The notes under the pieces were generated by a model. The model worked only from the letters and a program-made list of their open reading frames with translations. It was not told where the DNA came from and did no database searches. Of a stretch of DNA of 9,407 nt, positions 5,587-9,407 are shown piece by piece; positions within the stretch are counted from its first letter, which is position 1, and every line of letters begins with the position of its first letter. The DNA is taken from contig CANGVB010000094.1 in the NCBI GenBank assembly GCA_947456995.1, forward strand, positions 1-9,407. The letters run 5' to 3'. The translations under genes were made by a program, and so were the position numbers. Source of the stretch: Bryobacteraceae bacterium. Lineage in GTDB: Bacteria; Acidobacteriota; Terriglobia; Bryobacterales; Bryobacteraceae.

Positions 5587-6344
5587 CAGGTGAGGCTCAC
5601 GAAAATTTGTGTGATCAGAACGTCGATCACAAAGACCCATACGCTCGACACGACGACGGCTTTGGTTGTGGATAGACCCACACCCTGCGTACCGCCCGAA
5701 GTGCGCATTCCGTAGAAGCAACCAACCAGAGAAATTACGATGGCAAAAACAAAGGGCTTCATCAAGCCCTGCACCATGTCATTGAGGGCAAGGATATCGA
5801 TTGCCGAGCTCCAGTATTGGTTTGCGGTGTTGCCGATGATGGTGACGGCAATCAGAAGGCCGCCCATAAGCCCAACGAAGTCGGCGATGGCCGTCAGAAG
5901 TGGCTGCATGAGAGCGGTGGCAACCAGCCTGGGGACGATGAGCTTTTGAATTGGGTCAGTGCCAAGGGCACGCATCGCATCGATTTGCTCGGTAACTTTC
6001 ATCGAGCCGAGTTCTGAGGCGATGCCCGAGGCATTGCGGCCGGCGATGAGCAAAGCGGTGAGTACGGGCCCGAGTTCGCGGATGATGCTGATCGAGACAA
6101 CCTGGCCTGTTTGCGAGGTGGCACCGTAGGTTGCGAGGGCGCGGGACATCTGCAGCGTCATAACAATGCCGCTGAATGCTCCGATTAGCGCAACGATAGG
6201 CAGACTGCCCACGCCAATCGAATCCATCTGCATCAATATGTCTTTCCAGTAAATAGGAGGCTTCGTGATGTTTCTAATGCTGCGAGCAGCAAGGTAAAGA
6301 AAGTCTTGAAAACTCTGAACTGGGCTTTTAAGGTAATCGAGCAA
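5586..6344 (-). CDS. mlaE: MlaE-like lipid ABC transporter permease
   Basis: This encodes a 252-residue inner-membrane permease, the usual length for MlaE. It pairs with MlaF in the cytoplasm and MlaD in the periplasm to move lipids between the membranes. Recognisable segments are an N-terminal amphipathic region, a first membrane helix near 47-66, the conserved SIIRELGPVLTALLIAGR (86-103), the coupling region GSMKVTEQIDAMRALG (113-128), PRLVA (138-142), hydrophobic helices around 145-170 and 196-212, the conserved GMRTSGGTQGVG (212-223), and a last helix 230-250. The start is TTG at 6344: a stop lies in frame a few codons upstream, no ATG occurs until residue 38, and AAGGGG sits about 10 bases upstream. 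It is the first gene of the mlaE-mlaF-mlaD-deacetylase unit and diverges from the hydrolase gene at 6397. Confidence 0.94.
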   Translation of the reverse strand: MLDYLKSPVQSFQDFLYLAARSIRNITKPPIYWKDILMQMDSIGVGSLPIVALIGAFSGIVMTLQMSRALATYGATSQTGQVVSISIIRELGPVLTALLIAGRNASGIASELGSMKVTEQIDAMRALGTDPIQKLIVPRLVATALMQPLLTAIADFVGLMGGLLIAVTIIGNTANQYWSSAIDILALNDMVQGLMKPFVFAIVISLVGCFYGMRTSGGTQGVGLSTTKAVVVSSVWVFVIDVLITQIFVSLT

Positions 6345-6379
6345 CCGGCTTGGCCCCTTATGGTTTGCTTAGCGTTTTG

Positions 6380-6389
6380 ATGCTAGCAT
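6380..6389. promoter_or_regulatory. 10-bp palindrome in divergent intergenic gap
   Basis: ATGCTAGCAT is a perfect palindrome in the 52-bp gap between mlaE and the hydrolase gene. On the plus strand it contains an extended -10-like TGC-TAGCAT, which would place transcription near the GTG at 6397 and make that mRNA essentially leaderless. On the minus strand TATGCT (6390-6385) could be a -10 for mlaE. No good -35 is seen for either direction. A 10-bp palindrome can occur by chance. Confidence 0.25.
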
Positions 6390-6396
6390 ACCGTTC

Positions 6397-7365
6397 GTGA
6401 ATGGGCTTACGGCGATCAGCGGCATCCGGATAGGACATGCCACAGACCTTGAAGGAATTACCGGCTGCACTGTGATTCTTTGCGAGGGTGGTGCGACGGC
6501 AGGAGTGGATATTCGCGGAGGCGCAAGCGGCACCTCTGAGATTGGCGTGCTCGACCCGATGCACATCACACCTACGATTCATGGGCTGGTTTTGTCGGGT
6601 GGAAGTGCGTTTGGGCTTGAGGCTTCGAGCGGGGTAAGGCGCTTTCTCGAGCAGCACGAAGTTGGATTTGATATGCGCAGTGCGCGGATTCCGATTGTGC
6701 CGTCAGCCATTCTTTACGATCTGGGGATCGGAAACGCGCACGCGCGGCCGTCGCGTGAAATGGGCGAGGCGGCAGCAGCGGCTGCCTTTGCTTCAAAGAC
6801 CCATGCAGTGATCGAAGAGGGAAATGTGGGTGCCGGGACGGGCGCACCCGTCGGCAAGATCAACGGGATGAACTTTGCGATGAAGGGCGGGCTGGGGACG
6901 GCGGTGTGGAATCTGAGCGGCAAGTTTGCCGGGATCCAAGTGGCGGCGATGGCAGCCGTGAATGCGTTTGGGGATGTTTTGGATGCTCAGGGGAAAGTGC
7001 TGGCAGGGGCCCGCAAGACGCAAGACGGCAAGGGCTTTGCAAATACAGCAAAGCTGATGCTAGATGGGGCGGAAGCAAAGTTTGAAGGCGGCAATACGAC
7101 GCTGGCAGTGGTGGCAACCAACGCGCGGCTAACCAAGGTAGAAGCAACCAAGCTGGCGCAATTGGCGCAGGCGGGCGTGATTCGGGCTATTTCGCCGGTG
7201 CACACAACTCGTGATGGCGACACGATCTTTAGCCTCTCCACCGGAGCCTTGCCGGCAATCGACATCAATGCGCTAGGGATTGCTGCGGCGGAGGTGCTGG
7301 CAGAGGCGATTCGGCGCGCAGTGCGGAAGGCGAAAAGCCTAGGCGGGGTTCCCGGCCTCGGTTGA
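6397..7365 (+). CDS. P1 (S58) family self-processing N-terminal-nucleophile hydrolase, DmpA/NylC-like
   Basis: This encodes a 322-residue member of the P1 family (DmpA aminopeptidase, beta-peptidyl aminopeptidases, NylC nylon-oligomer hydrolase). These enzymes cut themselves into two chains and expose a Ser or Thr nucleophile. Here the junction should be N233-T234 in GGNTTLAVVATN (231-242), matching the Asn-Thr cleavage of NylC. DGD at 273-275 matches the paired aspartates NylC uses. Other family features are ISGIRIGHATD (7-17), LSGGSAFGLEA (66-76), GNVGAGTGAPVG (142-153) and the C-terminal AIDINALG (287-294). No signal peptide is seen, so it is presumably cytoplasmic. It likely cleaves an N-terminal residue or amide; the substrate is unknown. 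The start is GTG at 6397; the next ATG (6401) is out of frame, and no Shine-Dalgarno sequence is visible. The 3' end overlaps the convergent DinB-family gene by 27 bp. Confidence 0.9.
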   Translation: MNGLTAISGIRIGHATDLEGITGCTVILCEGGATAGVDIRGGASGTSEIGVLDPMHITPTIHGLVLSGGSAFGLEASSGVRRFLEQHEVGFDMRSARIPIVPSAILYDLGIGNAHARPSREMGEAAAAAAFASKTHAVIEEGNVGAGTGAPVGKINGMNFAMKGGLGTAVWNLSGKFAGIQVAAMAAVNAFGDVLDAQGKVLAGARKTQDGKGFANTAKLMLDGAEAKFEGGNTTLAVVATNARLTKVEATKLAQLAQAGVIRAISPVHTTRDGDTIFSLSTGALPAIDINALGIAAAEVLAEAIRRAVRKAKSLGGVPGLG

Positions 7366-7848
7366 TTGGATCAGCTTGACGGTGGTGGTGAGTTGGCCCA
7401 GATGGCGCTGTGTGTGCTCGGCGATGTGGGCGAGGATAGTGCCCAGCGGAGAAGGGATTTTTGCCCTGCCGATTTCGCGAATGATTGTCAGGTCTTCCTG
7501 ACGAATGGCGTTTACTCGCAGGCGGGCGTCTTTGAGACGCTGTTCGAGAAGCACGATCAAAGAAAGCAGAGGCAGCGTTTCTGTAACTTCATTTTTCAGG
7601 GTGCTGAGTTGATCCTGATCGAGACTGCGCCCTTCGGCGTAGGTGAGCAGCCGGTCGATCGATTCGGCGATATGACGGATGTGAAAGCCGACGGGTGAGA
7701 GGCCGTGCGGACGCAGCCAGACTTGTTCGTCAGTGAGCCCTGTGGTGATTGCGATTACATCTTCTTCCGCTTGTTGTAAGGTGCACAAGAGCAGGTGGCG
7801 TAGGGGATCGGTGGTGACGGAGAGACTTCTTAGCCAGACTTCAGCCAT
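7339..7848 (-). CDS. DinB-family putative metal-dependent protein
   Basis: This encodes a 169-residue protein of the DinB/YfiT four-helix-bundle superfamily, which includes bacillithiol and mycothiol transferases and many uncharacterised members. The expected histidines are present: GFHIRHIAES at 54-63 (H56, H59) and HIAEHTQRHLGQL at 141-153 (H141, H145, H149). The H-x3-H before LGQL is the usual metal-ligand arrangement. A WLRPHGLSPVG segment (44-54) precedes helix two, as is common in the family. The ATG at 7848 lies inside the end of the PL6 lyase gene (19-bp overlap), with AAGGAAG about 10 bases upstream, so it belongs to the sulfatase-lyase unit by position. Nothing suggests it takes part in polysaccharide breakdown. 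The name DinB does not mean DNA polymerase IV here. Thiol transferase or detoxification roles are possible but unproven. Confidence 0.85.
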   Translation of the reverse strand: MAEVWLRSLSVTTDPLRHLLLCTLQQAEEDVIAITTGLTDEQVWLRPHGLSPVGFHIRHIAESIDRLLTYAEGRSLDQDQLSTLKNEVTETLPLLSLIVLLEQRLKDARLRVNAIRQEDLTIIREIGRAKIPSPLGTILAHIAEHTQRHLGQLTTTVKLIQSTEAGNPA

Positions 7849-8888
7849 GTGGGGCCAGCTTCCTTTAAGGTGATGTGTTTGGGGATCGATGCAGATTTTG
7901 CGTCCACGCTGTTGTTCTCGATATTGACTTCAATTGGATCAAGGGTGGTTTTGGCCCCTTTCACGCTGCGGGCGATGGGTTCCACGCAGTGGACGATGGT
8001 GTTGTTGCGGACGATCGCACGTTTGACTTGAGCATAACCGTTGAGAGGCGTGTCAACGATGCCTTGCATAAACGAGATGGCAGCGCGGTTGCCGGTGCCG
8101 GGGAGGTTTTCGAAGTAATTGTCTTCTACGAGGTGATTTTCGCCGATGATGCGGACCCCACCGGCACGCTTGTAGTTGTCTCCGTAGAAGATGTTGGCTT
8201 GTACCTTACAGCCGTTGCCGTGGCGCAGGGTGAGCGTGCCATCGCAGGCTTTCAAGACATTGGCGCGGTAGAGGTTGCCGCAGCTTTTGTTTGAGATGAT
8301 TTCGATCTCGCCATCGCAGCCGGTGAACCAGTTGTTCTCGATTCTACAGAGGCCGGGCTGGAGTGAGGTGGAGGAGTCTCCAACGCGGATGGTTTCGCCG
8401 CCGTTCTCGCCGAGAGGCTCGCGTGGGCCGAAGTGGTTGTGATGGATGCGGTGTTTTGCGCCTGCCGTGTCGCCCTTCTGAAGCCAAACAACCAGCGTTG
8501 TACCGCGGTTGGTTTTGCCAGCGATGTAGTTGTGATCAAACTCATTGTCTTCACCGTAGAGGGAGACCCACTTGGAATCGATGGTTTTGTCTGGGCCGCT
8601 GTAGTTGGTGATGGCGCAATTAGTGACGCGGTTGTGGTTGCCCTGGATGGTGATGACGGCCTTGGGGGCGGCGCCGTCTTTGAAGTGGAGGCCTTCGACG
8701 GTATTGCCTTCACCGTTAATGGTAAGGGTGGAGGATCCGGTAAGGATTACCCCACCAGGGCTTTCTGCGCGTACTTGAACACCCCGACCCTCAAAGCGCA
8801 GCGCCTTATCTCTATAGATGCCGTTGGGCAAGACAACGGATTCGGCGCGCAGCGCAAAGGGAAGCAGAATGATACTGCGGCGGTGCAT
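7830..8888 (-). CDS. PL6-family polysaccharide lyase (chondroitinase B / alginate lyase type)
   Basis: This encodes a 352-residue parallel beta-helix lyase that cuts uronic-acid polysaccharides by beta-elimination. The family includes chondroitinase B (dermatan sulfate) and alginate lyases. Family signatures follow in order: VVLPNGIY (18-25), PGGVILTG (44-51), KWVSLYG (106-112), KTNRGTTLVVWL (125-136), HHNHFGPR (149-156), NGGETIRVG (162-170), CDGEIEIISNKSCGN (191-205), GTLTLRHGNG (217-226), GGVRIIGE (243-250) and GTGNRAAIS (264-272). By comparison with chondroitinase B, K201 and R222 are the catalytic pair and E194/E196 the calcium ligands. It is shorter than chondroitinase B (about 500 residues) but the core is complete. 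The N-terminus (RRSIILLPFALRA) is a short secretion signal. The ATG at 8888 directly follows the sulfatase TAA with no gap, so the two are cotranscribed. A sulfated uronic substrate is likely from that pairing; exact specificity is not readable. Confidence 0.93.
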   Translation of the reverse strand: MHRRSIILLPFALRAESVVLPNGIYRDKALRFEGRGVQVRAESPGGVILTGSSTLTINGEGNTVEGLHFKDGAAPKAVITIQGNHNRVTNCAITNYSGPDKTIDSKWVSLYGEDNEFDHNYIAGKTNRGTTLVVWLQKGDTAGAKHRIHHNHFGPREPLGENGGETIRVGDSSTSLQPGLCRIENNWFTGCDGEIEIISNKSCGNLYRANVLKACDGTLTLRHGNGCKVQANIFYGDNYKRAGGVRIIGENHLVEDNYFENLPGTGNRAAISFMQGIVDTPLNGYAQVKRAIVRNNTIVHCVEPIARSVKGAKTTLDPIEVNIENNSVDAKSASIPKHITLKEAGPTWLKSG

Positions 8889-9407
8889 TTATTTCAGGAT
8901 CGAGGCCGGAAACTGGGCAGCTTTCGAGGCGTCTCCATTGCGCTTGTCCGATTGATTTAGGGTGCGGTCGGCGTTGAGCGGGATGTACATGCCGCCCGTT
9001 GATTCGAGGATCGCGAAGAGCTTTTTGTTCATCTCAACGGCGACTGATTTATGTTGCGGTGACTCGATGAGATTCTGCATCTCAAGCGGATCATTCTGCA
9101 GATCGTACAGCTCGTCGAGATCCCAGAGGCCCTGGTAGCGGATGTACTTGTAACGATCGCCACGAATGGCGTGGACGGTCGGGGTTTGGGGGAAGTTGCG
9201 CTCCCAATAGTATTCGTAGAGCAGGCCGTCTCGCCATTCGCTTTTCTTGCCCTGTGCGAGGCCAAGGAAGCTTTTGCCCTGAGTCTCAGGAGCTGGCGCA
9301 AGGCCGGCTGCTTCGAGACATGTGGGGGCGATGTCGATGTTGGCGATCACTTCGTTCAGCTTTTTGCCGCGCCCGAAGAGTTCAGGGCACTGCAGCAACA
9401 TCGGCAC
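8889..9407 (-). CDS. Sulfatase (S1 family), C-terminal part, cut by window edge
   Basis: The last 172 residues of a type I (formylglycine) sulfatase are present. The N-terminal catalytic part with the C/S-x-P-x-R motif lies beyond 9407, so activity cannot be judged. The frame runs to the edge, where a GTG codes an internal valine (VPMLL), not a start. Recognisable C-terminal features, numbered from the edge, are VPMLLQCPELF (1-11), IDIAPTCLEAAGL (25-37), EYYWERNFPQTPT (65-77), RGDRYKYIRY (82-91) and DELYDLQNDPLEMQNL (98-113), then a tail GGMYIPLNADR (138-148). The EYYWE...FPQTPT and YKYIRY patterns resemble carbohydrate sulfatases such as GlcNAc-6-sulfatase and mucin-desulfating types. It is followed immediately by the PL6 lyase, pointing to removal of sulfate esters from a uronic-acid glycan. 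Sulfatase identity is sure, subfamily is not. Confidence 0.93.
   Translation of the reverse strand: MPMLLQCPELFGRGKKLNEVIANIDIAPTCLEAAGLAPAPETQGKSFLGLAQGKKSEWRDGLLYEYYWERNFPQTPTVHAIRGDRYKYIRYQGLWDLDELYDLQNDPLEMQNLIESPQHKSVAVEMNKKLFAILESTGGMYIPLNADRTLNQSDKRNGDASKAAQFPASILK

Noticed and set aside
4927..5715. A long plus-strand open frame (262 codons) opposite mlaF and the end of mlaE
   Set aside because: It is antisense to genes with full family motifs on the minus strand. Its protein has no recognisable domain, and such mirrors arise from codon-position bias in GC-rich DNA.
5587..5721. N-terminal extension of MlaF by 45 residues
   Set aside because: The extra residues lie entirely within the conserved end of mlaE and do not resemble an ABC ATPase. 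The ATG at 5586 fits the family start and the TGATG coupling.
7341..7358. GC-rich inverted repeat (AGGCGGGG-TT-CCCGGCCT) as a bidirectional terminator
   Set aside because: The stem has a mismatch, the loop is too small without breaking pairs, there is no T-tract, and it lies in coding sequence of both genes.
8433..8960. A 175-codon plus-strand frame opposite the PL6 lyase and sulfatase genes
   Set aside because: Low-complexity valine/aspartate/glycine-rich product with no domain, antisense to a clearly recognised lyase.
1..9407. Mobile element, phage, toxin-antitoxin, CRISPR or defence system
   Set aside because: No transposase, integrase, terminal repeats, direct-repeat array or nuclease/effector signatures were seen on either strand. 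Every gene fits a metabolic, envelope, signalling or general cellular family.

Overview
This 9.4 kb chromosomal window has moderately high GC and is densely packed, with genes overlapping or nearly touching. It most resembles a member of the Acidobacteriota, probably the Solibacter/Bryobacter side. This is inferred from protein style rather than any marker gene: an acidobacterial-type TPR protein, an Mla-like transporter whose MlaD carries C-terminal repeats, and a secreted sulfatase paired with a PL6 polysaccharide lyase. I see no rRNA, tRNA, CRISPR array, insertion sequence or integrase. The gene content reads as ordinary vertical chromosome rather than a mobile island.

Layout. (1) 1-413, minus: the N-terminal part of an exported TPR protein, cut by the window edge. 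(2) 414-536: a short divergent intergenic region with two palindromes next to the TPR gene's ribosome binding site. (3) 537-2845, plus: a tight three-gene unit of a small secreted FxLYD-like protein, aroA (class II EPSP synthase, shikimate pathway) and a small soluble histidine kinase without a sensor domain. (4) 6344-2834, minus: a four-gene unit mlaE-mlaF-mlaD-deacetylase, coupled by 1-bp and 4-bp overlaps and a 9-bp gap. It encodes an MCE-type ABC lipid transporter plus a YdjC/ChbG/HpnK-family deacetylase. Its 3' end overlaps the kinase gene tail to tail by 12 bp. (5) 6345-6396: a 52-bp divergent gap containing a perfect 10-bp palindrome. (6) 6397-7365, plus: a P1-family (DmpA/NylC-like) self-processing N-terminal-nucleophile hydrolase. 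(7) 9407-7339, minus: a sulfatase (C-terminal part only), a PL6 lyase and a DinB-family protein, abutting or overlapping, with the last gene overlapping the hydrolase gene by 27 bp.

How the genes work together. The Mla unit should move phospholipids or other lipids between inner and outer membrane: MlaE is the permease, MlaF the ATPase and MlaD the periplasmic lipid-binding MCE protein. The downstream deacetylase suggests a link to glycolipid or hopanoid-type envelope lipids, but that is inference. The sulfatase and PL6 lyase should act outside the cytoplasm on a sulfated uronic-acid polysaccharide, one removing sulfate and the other cutting the chain by beta-elimination. The FxLYD-aroA-kinase cluster has no obvious shared function.

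The features most worth a second look are an MlaF ATPase whose Walker B catalytic glutamate is replaced by serine and which has an insertion after its H-loop, an MlaD tail made of five exact 34-residue repeats, and the sensorless kinase cotranscribed with aroA. I found no clearly new multi-gene system.
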